Shown in pieces: positions 1 to 7,056 of a stretch of 10,975 nucleotides of DNA. The translations under genes were made by a program, and so were the position numbers. Source of the DNA: an uncultured Gemmatimonadota bacterium. GTDB lineage: Bacteria; Gemmatimonadota; Gemmatimonadetes; Gemmatimonadales; Gemmatimonadaceae. Positions within the stretch are counted from its first letter, which is position 1. Every line of letters starts with the position of its first letter. The stretch covers positions 1 to 10,975 of the forward strand of contig CAMPKM010000060.1 in NCBI GenBank assembly GCA_946887155.1. Direction: 5' to 3'. The notes under the pieces were generated by a model. The model saw only the letters and a program-made list of their open reading frames with translations. It made no database searches and was not told the origin of the DNA.

Positions 1-1
1 T

Positions 2-301
2 GCCATTCGTGAGGAGATCGAGCGGGAAACGGGCCGTGACGTAGCGCTCGGCGCGGTCTACACCACGCTGCTCCGGCTCGAGGCCTGCCGTGACGATGCC
101 GACTCCTCCCCGGCTCGCCTTGCGCCTGCTGGCCTGGCGCGTGCCGGAGCCCGATCGCGAGTACTTCGTCGGCGACCTCGTGGAAGCGTTTCACGGGCAC
201 GCCGCGACGCGGGGCCTGACCAGTGCGCGCCGATGGTTCTGGCGCGAAACCTTTCTCGCGACGACGACGCGCTGGCCGCGCGTGGCCGCGATTCCCGATG
301 A
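2..301 (+). pseudogene. PadR-family repressor, 3' remnant (5' end outside window)
   Basis: The frame open from the left edge begins AIREEIERETGRDV and continues LGAVYTTLLRLEA. This matches the end of the PadR winged-helix DNA-binding domain, where the wing helix and 'YTTLLRLE' segment normally run into 'KGLV' and then a beta wing and C-terminal helix. Here PadR resemblance stops at about base 85. The frame stays open to a TGA at 299-301, but the residues after LEA are low-complexity and correspond to the permease gene read out of frame. A normal PadR regulator of this small class would have roughly 60-70 more residues. The gene therefore appears to have lost its 3' part, probably by a deletion that joined it to the permease start. 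PadR genes commonly sit just upstream of ADOP permeases, which supports the identification. Whether a shortened protein is still made cannot be judged, since the 5' end is not visible. Confidence 0.6.
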
Positions 302-2738
302 ACGCTCTCCCGAGACTTCCATGACATCACCGCTGCACGCCCTCCGCCTTGCGCTCCGGTCGTTAGGCCGCTCACCAGCACTGACCGGACTCGTGGTGGC
401 CACCCTGGGCCTGGGCATCGGCGCCACGACGTCCGTTTACTCCGTGGCGCGGGCGGCCCTGTTCGCCAAGCCGCCCTTTCCGGAAAGCGACCGACTGGCG
501 CTGGTGTTCGAGCAGGACAAGGACGGCAGCGAGAACAACGTTGGATATCCGACGTACCTGGACCTCGCGCACGAGAACCGCGTCATCGAATCCGCCGCCG
601 CCATGAGTTTCTGGACGCCGACCCTCAACGACGGCGTCGAGTCAACACAGATGGCCGGCCAGCGAGTGACCTGGCAATTCTTCGACGTACTCGGCGTGAA
701 GCCGATGCTCGGGCGGGGATTCGTGGCCGAGGAGGATCGCCAGGGAGCGAACCGGGTGGTGGTGATGGCGCACTCCGTCTGGCGCACCCGGTTTGGCGCG
801 GACAGCACGATCGTGGGCCGCAGCATAACGATGAACGGTGTCGCGTATCAGGTCGTCGGCGTGTTGCCGCCGGACTTCGAAAGCCTGCTTGCGCCAGGGG
901 CTGAGCTCTGGTCGACCCTGCGCTATGACCTCTCACTGCCGTATGCGTGCCGCACCTGCCGTCACCTGCGCATGGTCGCCCGGCTCGACGCGAACGTGAG
1001 CCCCGCGGCCGCGGACCAGGCGCTCGACGCCGTTCACGCGCGATTGAAGGAGACGTATCCAGACGATTACGTCGATTCCGGAATGCGTCTCACCACGGTG
1101 CACGAGTTTGTGGTGCGGGATACGCGGTCGGCGATGCTCGCGCTCCTCACGGGCGCGACGCTGGTGATGCTCATCGCCTGCTTCAACTCCGCCAGCTTGC
1201 TGCTCGGACGCGCCCTGCGGCGCGAGAGTGAGTTTGCCGTGCGCGTTGCCCTCGGAGCGTCGACGCAGCGCCTGTCGATGCTGCTGGTCGCCGAAGGGTT
1301 GTTCATCGCGATCGCGGCGGCGGTGGTTGGCACGTTGCTGGCGACCGTCGGTGTCGGCGTGCTCCTGCGCCTGGCGCCCGCCGGCGTACCCCGGCTGGAC
1401 CAGGTTCGCGTCGACGGCGGGATGCTGCTCTTTGCCGGCCTGCTCGCGTTGTTCACCGGTCTGGCGGCGAGCGTCTTGCCGGCGCTGGCCGTCCTGCGCG
1501 GTGGCATCAGCAGTGGGATCCGGATCGGTGCGCGGTCGTTGATCGGCGCCGAACGTCACCGGTTGCGGGGCGGCCTGGTGGCGGCGGAAGTGGCGCTGGC
1601 GGTCATGCTGGTCTCCGGATCGTCGCTGCTGTATGGCAGTGTCACCCGCCTCCTGGCCGTGAACAGCGGGTTCGCGACGGAGAACCGCCTCATGATGGAG
1701 CTTGGCCTGTCCGGGCCGAGGTACGCCGACAGCGGCGTCGTCTTCCAGGACTGGCGGTCGGTCCTCGACGAGGTTCATGCCGTACCGGGCGTTCGGTCGG
1801 CGGCGCTGGCGTCACAGATACCGTTAGGCGGCAACGTCGACATGTACGGCCTGCACCTCGAGGATCGCCGGGGGGAGAGCCAGGCCGAAGATCCGTACGC
1901 GATGCGATACGCGGTCACGCCGCGCTACTTCGAGACGATGGGTATTCCGTTACGAGCGGGGCGTTTCATCACCGACGCCGATCACGACCGGGCGCCGCTC
2001 GTCGTGATGCTGAATGAAGCCGCGGCGGCGGCGCTCTACCCCGACGGATCGGCGATCGGCCGGCGCATGCTCGTTGGCGGCGGCGAAGGCGCGCAATACC
2101 GCACCGTGGTCGGCGTCGCCGGCAACACGCTGCACCAGAACCTCAGCGGAACCCCGGAGTTTCAGGTCTACGTGCCCTCGGTCCAGTGGGGAGAAGAAGG
2201 CGGGATGAACCTCGTCGTGCACAGTGACCTTTCTGTCCAGACACTGGTGCCCTCGTTGAGGACCGCCGTCAGGAAGGCCGTTCCCGGAGTAAGTATCTCG
2301 CGCGTCGCGACATACGACGCCCTGCGGGATCTCGCGACCGGGGACCGCCGGTTTGCGCTGGCGCTCTTCGCCGGCTTTTCGGGCGTCGCCCTCATTCTCG
2401 CCGCCGCGGGGCTGTTCGGGGTTCTCTCGGCTACCGTGGTGGAACGGACTCGAGAGATCGGTGTTCGAACCGCTCTTGGCGCACCTCGCGGGAACATCCT
2501 CGGGATGGTGGTGCGGCAGGGAATGGTGCTGACCACCGTCGGTCTGGTGATCGGGCTGTTCGGGACCTGGGGGTCGACGCGGGTGATTGCGACCCTCCTG
2601 TATGGAGTAGGTGCGTCAGATCCGACGGTGTTGGCCGTTGTCGTCGTTTCGCTTGTCGTCGTGGCGCTCGTGGCGAGCGCGCTTCCGGCTTGGCGGGCGT
2701 CGCGAGTCGATCCCGTGATCGCCTTGCGCGACGGATAG
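90..2738 (+). CDS. ADOP-family (MacB-like) ABC permease with N-terminal prefix domain
   Basis: This 882-residue membrane protein belongs to the ADOP family, duplicated FtsX/MacB-type permeases that usually lack their own ATPase. Residues 5-65 (PPRLALRLLAWRVPEPDREY, then GDLVEAF) form the permease prefix domain. The MacB-like part starts near residue 79 (MTSPLHALRLALRSL). It has a first membrane helix at about 97-120, a periplasmic core at about 125-345, and an FtsX helix bundle near 350-370, 398-430 and 445-470. The second half repeats this: a helix at about 495-515, a second periplasmic core, and an FtsX domain at about 754-882 ending ALPAWRASRVDPVIALRDG, the typical family end. The start is taken as GTG at 90 because GAGG (80-83) lies 6 bases before it; ATG at 96 is the alternative. 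No ATPase gene is adjacent. The substrate is unknown; export or envelope stress is usually proposed for the family. Confidence 0.92.
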   Translation: MTMPTPPRLALRLLAWRVPEPDREYFVGDLVEAFHGHAATRGLTSARRWFWRETFLATTTRWPRVAAIPDERSPETSMTSPLHALRLALRSLGRSPALTGLVVATLGLGIGATTSVYSVARAALFAKPPFPESDRLALVFEQDKDGSENNVGYPTYLDLAHENRVIESAAAMSFWTPTLNDGVESTQMAGQRVTWQFFDVLGVKPMLGRGFVAEEDRQGANRVVVMAHSVWRTRFGADSTIVGRSITMNGVAYQVVGVLPPDFESLLAPGAELWSTLRYDLSLPYACRTCRHLRMVARLDANVSPAAADQALDAVHARLKETYPDDYVDSGMRLTTVHEFVVRDTRSAMLALLTGATLVMLIACFNSASLLLGRALRRESEFAVRVALGASTQRLSMLLVAEGLFIAIAAAVVGTLLATVGVGVLLRLAPAGVPRLDQVRVDGGMLLFAGLLALFTGLAASVLPALAVLRGGISSGIRIGARSLIGAERHRLRGGLVAAEVALAVMLVSGSSLLYGSVTRLLAVNSGFATENRLMMELGLSGPRYADSGVVFQDWRSVLDEVHAVPGVRSAALASQIPLGGNVDMYGLHLEDRRGESQAEDPYAMRYAVTPRYFETMGIPLRAGRFITDADHDRAPLVVMLNEAAAAALYPDGSAIGRRMLVGGGEGAQYRTVVGVAGNTLHQNLSGTPEFQVYVPSVQWGEEGGMNLVVHSDLSVQTLVPSLRTAVRKAVPGVSISRVATYDALRDLATGDRRFALALFAGFSGVALILAAAGLFGVLSATVVERTREIGVRTALGAPRGNILGMVVRQGMVLTTVGLVIGLFGTWGSTRVIATLLYGVGASDPTVLAVVVVSLVVVALVASALPAWRASRVDPVIALRDG

Positions 2739-2752
2739 CCGGAACGACCTCA

Positions 2753-2819
2753 GGGTCGAACGGACACGGCTTGCTGGATTTGCAAATTGGGGTTTTCCTG
2801 ACGTCGTAGAGTTCGACCC
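2753..2819. repeat. 9-bp inverted repeat flanking a 10-bp palindrome in an intergenic region
   Basis: GGGTCGAAC (2753-2761) and GTTCGACCC (2811-2819) are perfect inverted arms separated by 49 bases. Near their centre lies the perfect palindrome ATTTGCAAAT (2778-2787), in a locally AT-rich stretch. The whole element lies between the permease stop and the start of the secreted protein, so it could be a bipartite operator or part of the promoter for the 2837 gene. An RNA hairpin with such a large loop is less likely. No convincing -35/-10 pair could be assigned. Confidence 0.5.
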
Positions 2820-2825
2820 CGCATC

Positions 2826-2829
2826 GGAG
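2826..2829 (+). promoter_or_regulatory. Ribosome binding site deciding the GTG start at 2837
   Basis: GGAG lies 7 bases before GTG 2837 but 16 bases before the next in-frame ATG (2846), so the GTG is the better start. Confidence 0.6.
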
Positions 2830-2836
2830 CCATCCC

Positions 2837-4522
2837 GTGACCGCAATGCACCGTTTTCGCCGCCGCGCCACCGTGGCCGCGTTGTTGACCGTGTGTTCCA
2901 CCGCGGGTGCGCAGGTGGTCCGCGGAACCGTGGTGGTCGAAGGTTCGGGGGCGCCGGTGCGCGGCGCTGTGGTCACGCTATTGACGCCGGCGGGCGCCGA
3001 AGCCGGACGACGCGTCCTGACCGACAGTGACGGCTCTTTTGCGATGCGTGCGCCGTCCGCGGGATCGTATATCGTCGAAGCGCGGGCGATCGGGTACGCG
3101 CCTCGCCGTACCGGCGCGCGGCCGGTCGCCGCCGGTGAAACGCTTGTCGAAAAGATCGTCCTGCGCCAGGTCGCCACGCGGCTGGCCACCTTGCGGGTCG
3201 AAGGCCGGACGGCGTGCCGCCGCGCCGGCGAGATGGACGCCATCACGACGGAAGTCTGGGACGATGTCTGGGCCGCGCTGGCGGCGGCGCACCTCGCCCG
3301 TGAACAGCGCCTGGTGCGTGCCGAGGTGTTCGTCTACACCCGCGAGCTCGACGTCTCGACCGGGCTCGTTATGCAGGAAGACCGCGGCGTGGCGTCGGTG
3401 CTCGACGAAAGCCCGTTCCGCACCGCCGCGCCGGCGGAGCTGGCGTCACGCGGGTTCGTGCAGGCGTCTCTCCTTGGTGAGGTTTCGTTCCACGGACTCG
3501 ACGCGGGAACGATCATCTCGCCGGAGTTCCTCGGCTCCCACTGCTTCAACCTGGTGCGCCGGGACAGCGGGGGCATCACCATGGTCGGGCTCTCATTCCG
3601 TCCGCTGAACGAGCGCGGCCGGCCGGATGTCCAGGGATTCCTGTGGATCGACGCGGAATCCCGCCAGTTGCGTACCCTGGAGTTCACGTACACGGGGATC
3701 AAGTTGCGGGGCCCCGTGGCCGGCGGCCGGCTCGGCTTCACCAGGCTGCCTAACGGCGTACTGATCGACGACAGCTGGGTGATCCAGCACCCCTTCGAAC
3801 AGAACCGTCCCGTCGGTGCACAGCGGACCGGCGTGGCCGCGGAGCCGGACAAGACCGCCGCCGCCGGGATGACGCTTCGCGTCGGTGGAGGCTTCGTACT
3901 GGCCGACTCGGCTCGCGTGCAGCAGTTCGCGACCGTTGCCGGCATCGTCAGGCAGGGTGCCGCGCCGGCAGATGCCGTGGCTGTCGAGCTGCTGGGAGGC
4001 GGCCAGAAGTTCGTGACCGATTCCTCCGGCGTATTTCTCGTGCAGGACGTGCTGCCCGGCACCTACGAGGTCCGGATCCTGCGAGCCGGACCGGCCGAAC
4101 GCGGCGGTTTCGTGCAGCACGGGCAGATGACGGTGGGCCCCGGCGACGTCGCCCGCGTCGCGCTCGAGGTGCCTGACGCCGATGCCATTGCCGCCGAGCT
4201 GTGCCCGCGCAAGTCGGAGGGCGCCGCGCCGCTGTTCGTGATCCTGCGGGAGGAGCATACGGGCCGGTCGGCGAAAAATTATCGCATCGAGGCGCGCTGG
4301 GAGCCTCCGGTCGACTCGTCAGGCGCACCGATGGGGCGAGCCGGCGGAGTACGCGCCCTGACCGACTGGCGTGGTGAATTCGTCGCCTGCGACGTACCAG
4401 CGGGCGCGAACATCAGTTTTCGCACGACGACGGGCGAAGCGCAGTGGAGCCTGCCGATCCGCGTCGGTAAGCGCCTCAACGTGATCGAGATCGCCGCCGA
4501 CACCAGCGGGACGCGGAACTGA
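2837..4522 (+). CDS. Secreted carboxypeptidase-regulatory-like beta-sandwich protein
   Basis: This 561-residue protein has a signal peptide at residues 1-25 (basic RFRRR, hydrophobic VAALLTV, probable cleavage after AGA before QVV). A carboxypeptidase regulatory-like (CarboxypepD_reg) beta-sandwich spans about 27-112, with the typical VRGTV start, TDSDGSF turn and GYAP end. A central region at about 120-330 (TACRRAGEMD, then GSHCFNLV, then FLWIDAESRQLRTLEF) matches a family repeatedly seen in Gemmatimonadota secreted proteins and not assigned a function. A second regulatory-like sandwich covers about 365-445 (VTDSSGVFLVQDVLPGTYEV) and a third about 460-555 (LTDWRGEFVACDVPAG). Four cysteines outside the signal peptide (127, 236, 456, 518) could form disulfides, which fits export. 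No peptidase catalytic site is present, so this is probably a binding or envelope-associated protein. Its 3' end faces the operon ending at 4542. Confidence 0.85.
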   Translation: MTAMHRFRRRATVAALLTVCSTAGAQVVRGTVVVEGSGAPVRGAVVTLLTPAGAEAGRRVLTDSDGSFAMRAPSAGSYIVEARAIGYAPRRTGARPVAAGETLVEKIVLRQVATRLATLRVEGRTACRRAGEMDAITTEVWDDVWAALAAAHLAREQRLVRAEVFVYTRELDVSTGLVMQEDRGVASVLDESPFRTAAPAELASRGFVQASLLGEVSFHGLDAGTIISPEFLGSHCFNLVRRDSGGITMVGLSFRPLNERGRPDVQGFLWIDAESRQLRTLEFTYTGIKLRGPVAGGRLGFTRLPNGVLIDDSWVIQHPFEQNRPVGAQRTGVAAEPDKTAAAGMTLRVGGGFVLADSARVQQFATVAGIVRQGAAPADAVAVELLGGGQKFVTDSSGVFLVQDVLPGTYEVRILRAGPAERGGFVQHGQMTVGPGDVARVALEVPDADAIAAELCPRKSEGAAPLFVILREEHTGRSAKNYRIEARWEPPVDSSGAPMGRAGGVRALTDWRGEFVACDVPAGANISFRTTTGEAQWSLPIRVGKRLNVIEIAADTSGTRN

Positions 4523-4541
4523 GCAGGCGGTACGTCGACGG

Positions 4542-6164
4542 TCAGGGCCGCGGCGTTCCGGGACCGCCGAGCGCGTGGTACTCGCCCGGAACGTGCTGCT
4601 TGCGGGCGCCGCCTAACGAAGCGACCGCGGCCAGGAGCTCGTGGGGCTCAGGCGGCTTGGAAAGAAACGTCGCGTACGACGCCGCGAGCGCACGCTGCCG
4701 GTGATCGGCGCCGGCAAAGGCCGACAACGCGATCGCCGGCAACAGCTCGGGCGAATGACCCCGGGTGCGGAGGACGCCGAGCAGGTCGAAGCCGTCCTGG
4801 ACCGGCATGGCGAGGTCGCTTACCAGAACATCGGGACGGAATTCCTCGACAGCCGCCAGCGCGCTGCCAACGTCGGCGACCTCCAGCGCCTCGCCACCGG
4901 CGTCGCAGACGATGCGCTTGACCCACAGACGGCTGTCCTCGTCATCGTCGACGATGAGAATGCGGAGTCCCCGCAGGTCCGAGTCGGTGCCTGACGAGTG
5001 CGCGCGTTGGCTTGAGGGCGTCGTTGCCGAGCCAGTCATGATGGGTAGCGTGATCGTGAACGTGGCACCCTGTCCCAGTCCGGCGCTGTACGCCGTCACC
5101 TGGCCGCCGTGCATCTGGGCGAGATGCTGGACGATCGCGAGTCCAAGGCCCAGCCCACTGTGCGTGCGCCGCGATGTCGTGTCCTCCTGCCAGAAACGGT
5201 CGAACAGGAGCGGCAGTGCCGCCTGGTCGATTCCTCGACCCTGGTCGGTCACTGTGATCACCGCGGTGGAATCGTCCCGGTGGGCCGTAATGCGAATGAC
5301 GCCCGACTTCTCGGAGAACTTGATGGCGTTGCCGAGGAGGTTACTGATCATCTGCTGCAGGCGCACCGGATCGGCTTCCAGCAGGCCAATGTCTGATGCA
5401 ACGTTCGACTCGATCTGGATGTGCGCATCGGCAGCGATCGCGCGCATGGAATCGATCGTCGACGTCATGACTTCGGCGAGGTCTACCGCTTCCTTCTCCA
5501 GGGTAAGCTTTCCCAGCGTGATGCGCGACACGTCGAGCAGGTCGGAAATGAGCTGCGTCTGGAAACGCGCGTTCCGCACGATCACCCGCAGGGCCGCCTG
5601 CACCTCCTCCGAATCCGTGCGCATGCGCGCGACTTCGGCCCAGCCGATGATCGCGTTGAGCGGGCTGCGTAACTCGTGCGAGAGGGTGGCCAGGAACTCG
5701 TCCTTGGCGCGATTGGCGCGTTCGGCCTCCGCGCGTGATTCGCGCTCGCGCACCAGCAACTCCTCGAGCTGCCGTTCCACCGCCTTCGTGCGAAGCAGGG
5801 CGCGGATGGTGGCCACGAGCACCGTCGGCTCGACCGGATGCGTCAGAAACGCATCGGCTCCCGCCTCGTACCCTGCCACCCGGTGTATGTCATCGATGAA
5901 TGAAGCGGAAAGGTGGACAACGCGGATCGAGCTGGAGGATGGCACCACGCGGACCTGGCGGCAGACCTCGTAGCCATCCATGTCCGGCAGGTTGATGTCG
6001 AGCACGATCACGTCGATCGGCTGGGTCGTCGCGATCCTGATGGCGGCCTGCCCGGTCTCGGCTTGCTGCACCTCGAAGTCTGCGCTGCGCAGGATGCGCG
6101 ACGTGGCGTAGAGCGTGGCGGGATTGTCGTCAACGACCAGGATTCTCGATCTGCTGCCCGTCAT
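4542..6164 (-). CDS. Hybrid histidine kinase: REC-HisKA-HATPase-REC
   Basis: This 540-residue soluble phosphorelay kinase has no membrane segment. REC1 (about 6-125) has the acidic pair D12-D13 and phospho-acceptor D56. The lysine expected near the active site is replaced by histidine (LTHPVEP, H109). A coiled-coil linker (127-153) leads to the HisKA H-box FLATLSHELRSPLNAI with H163. The HATPase domain has the N-box NLLGNAIKF (N279), G1 DQGRGID (D307) and G2 GLGLGLA (337-343). REC2 (about 400-520) is complete, with D406-D408, phospho-acceptor D450, and LSKPPEP supplying the lysine. The ATG at 6164 is chosen because it overlaps the upstream stop as ATGA and has AGGAGG 7 bases before it; the frame is open further upstream without similarity. 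There is no DNA-binding output domain, so a partner outside the window must receive the signal. It is the last gene of the stressosome operon. Confidence 0.93.
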   Translation of the reverse strand: MTGSRSRILVVDDNPATLYATSRILRSADFEVQQAETGQAAIRIATTQPIDVIVLDINLPDMDGYEVCRQVRVVPSSSSIRVVHLSASFIDDIHRVAGYEAGADAFLTHPVEPTVLVATIRALLRTKAVERQLEELLVRERESRAEAERANRAKDEFLATLSHELRSPLNAIIGWAEVARMRTDSEEVQAALRVIVRNARFQTQLISDLLDVSRITLGKLTLEKEAVDLAEVMTSTIDSMRAIAADAHIQIESNVASDIGLLEADPVRLQQMISNLLGNAIKFSEKSGVIRITAHRDDSTAVITVTDQGRGIDQAALPLLFDRFWQEDTTSRRTHSGLGLGLAIVQHLAQMHGGQVTAYSAGLGQGATFTITLPIMTGSATTPSSQRAHSSGTDSDLRGLRILIVDDDEDSRLWVKRIVCDAGGEALEVADVGSALAAVEEFRPDVLVSDLAMPVQDGFDLLGVLRTRGHSPELLPAIALSAFAGADHRQRALAASYATFLSKPPEPHELLAAVASLGGARKQHVPGEYHALGGPGTPRP

Positions 6165-7045
6165 GATGCCGCCTCCTGCGGAAGCTTCATCGGGATCGTT
6201 ACCGAGAAGGTGGAGCCCACTCCCACCTCGCTTCGCACATCGACATCGCCGCCGAGCAACCGCGCCAGCCGCCTGCATAACGCCAAGCCCAGTCCCGTGC
6301 CACGCAACCGTCGCTGCAGCGGCGTATCGACCTGGGTGAAGTCATCGAAGATGTGGGCCAGGGCATCACGCGGTATTCCGATGCCGGTGTCGGACACGTG
6401 GAACGTGACGGTTCCGTCTCCCGGCACCGTCGCGCGCACGCGCACTTCCCCGTTCGGCGTGAACTTCAAGGCATTGGAAATGAAGTTGCGCAGGATCTGC
6501 GACAGCTTGCGGTCATCGGAGTAGAGCCTGATATCGTCTCGTGGTTCCTCGAAGGTGAGAGTCAGGGACTCGTTCATGACGATCGGCTTGAACATGCCGC
6601 GCAGTGTCGCGAACAGGTTCACCATCTCGAACCATTCCGGGGAGACCGTCAGTCGTCCCGCCTCGAGCTTGGCCAGGTCGAGCTGGTCGTTCACCAGCTC
6701 GAGGAGCTCATCGGCCGAGGTGCGCATCAGCCTCACCTGCTTGTGCTGTTCGATGCTGAGCGGACCATCGAGCTCGCTGAGGAGGATGCCGCTCAGGCTC
6801 TTGATCGCGCCTAACGGCGTCCGGAATTCGTGCGAGATGTACGACAGGAACCGGCTCTTCAGTTCTGACGCGTGCCGGAGCCGTTCCGCCTGGTCGTCGA
6901 GTTCGGCGTAGAGTGCCACCACGCCCCGATTGGTCGTTTCCAGCTCCTCGCGGAGCGCCTCCAGTTCCAGTTCGGCGCCGGCAAGCCGCTCGGCCAGCAT
7001 GCCGGCGTCTGGCCCGGCGGCAATTGGAAGGTCGTTGCTGTCCAT
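6161..7045 (-). CDS. Soluble histidine kinase without a sensor domain
   Basis: This 294-residue HisKA-HATPase kinase has no membrane helix and no PAS, GAF or HAMP domain. Residues 15-68 (LAERLAGAELELEALREELE and onward) are strongly heptad-like and should form a dimeric coiled coil. The H-box is RFLSYISHEFRTPLGAI with phospho-acceptor H72. The ATP-binding domain shows the N-box NFISNALKFTP (N191), G1 DTGIGIP (D219) and G2 GTGLGLAL (249-256). It starts 4 bases after the upstream stop, and its ribosome site GAGG lies across the end of that gene with 7-base spacing. Its stop overlaps the start of the hybrid kinase by 4 bases. With no sensor of its own, it probably receives its signal through protein contacts, possibly from the stressosome proteins encoded upstream. 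The hybrid kinase's REC domains are the obvious phosphoryl acceptors; both links are inferred from gene order. Confidence 0.9.
   Translation of the reverse strand: MDSNDLPIAAGPDAGMLAERLAGAELELEALREELETTNRGVVALYAELDDQAERLRHASELKSRFLSYISHEFRTPLGAIKSLSGILLSELDGPLSIEQHKQVRLMRTSADELLELVNDQLDLAKLEAGRLTVSPEWFEMVNLFATLRGMFKPIVMNESLTLTFEEPRDDIRLYSDDRKLSQILRNFISNALKFTPNGEVRVRATVPGDGTVTFHVSDTGIGIPRDALAHIFDDFTQVDTPLQRRLRGTGLGLALCRRLARLLGGDVDVRSEVGVGSTFSVTIPMKLPQEAAS
6172..6177 (-). promoter_or_regulatory. Shine-Dalgarno AGGAGG deciding the hybrid kinase start
   Basis: On the - strand AGGAGG is followed by 7 bases and then ATG at 6164. It lies inside the upstream kinase gene and is the strongest ribosome site seen in the window, which argues against longer starts for the hybrid kinase. 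Confidence 0.75.
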
Positions 7046-7049
7046 CGCA

Positions 7050-7056
7050 CTACCTC
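7050..7056 (-). promoter_or_regulatory. Ribosome binding site overlapping the upstream stop codon
   Basis: GAGGTAG on the - strand carries both the GAGG ribosome site for the kinase starting at 7045 (7-base spacing) and the TAG stop of the fused phosphatase gene. Translation of the two genes is therefore likely coupled. Confidence 0.6.

Noticed and set aside
933..1778. Open frame on the - strand opposite the permease
   Set aside because: Gln/Arg/His-rich composition typical of reverse reading of a GC-rich gene. The + strand is clearly the ADOP permease.
2771..2810. Sigma-70 type promoter (TTGCTG or TTGCAA with a downstream -10)
   Set aside because: No -10 hexamer with acceptable match at 16-19 base spacing was found.
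2431..3246. Open frame on the - strand spanning the permease end and the 2739-2836 gap
   Set aside because: It crosses two real genes and the intergenic dyads, has no recognisable domain, and is rich in Arg/Pro/Ser.
4523..4541. Bidirectional terminator between the convergent genes
   Set aside because: Only 19 bases, holding a short GTCGAC palindrome. No hairpin of useful length and no T-run.
4765..5973. Long open frame on the + strand opposite the hybrid kinase
   Set aside because: It is an antisense shadow: Ser/Arg-rich with no family resemblance, while the - strand shows complete kinase and receiver motifs.
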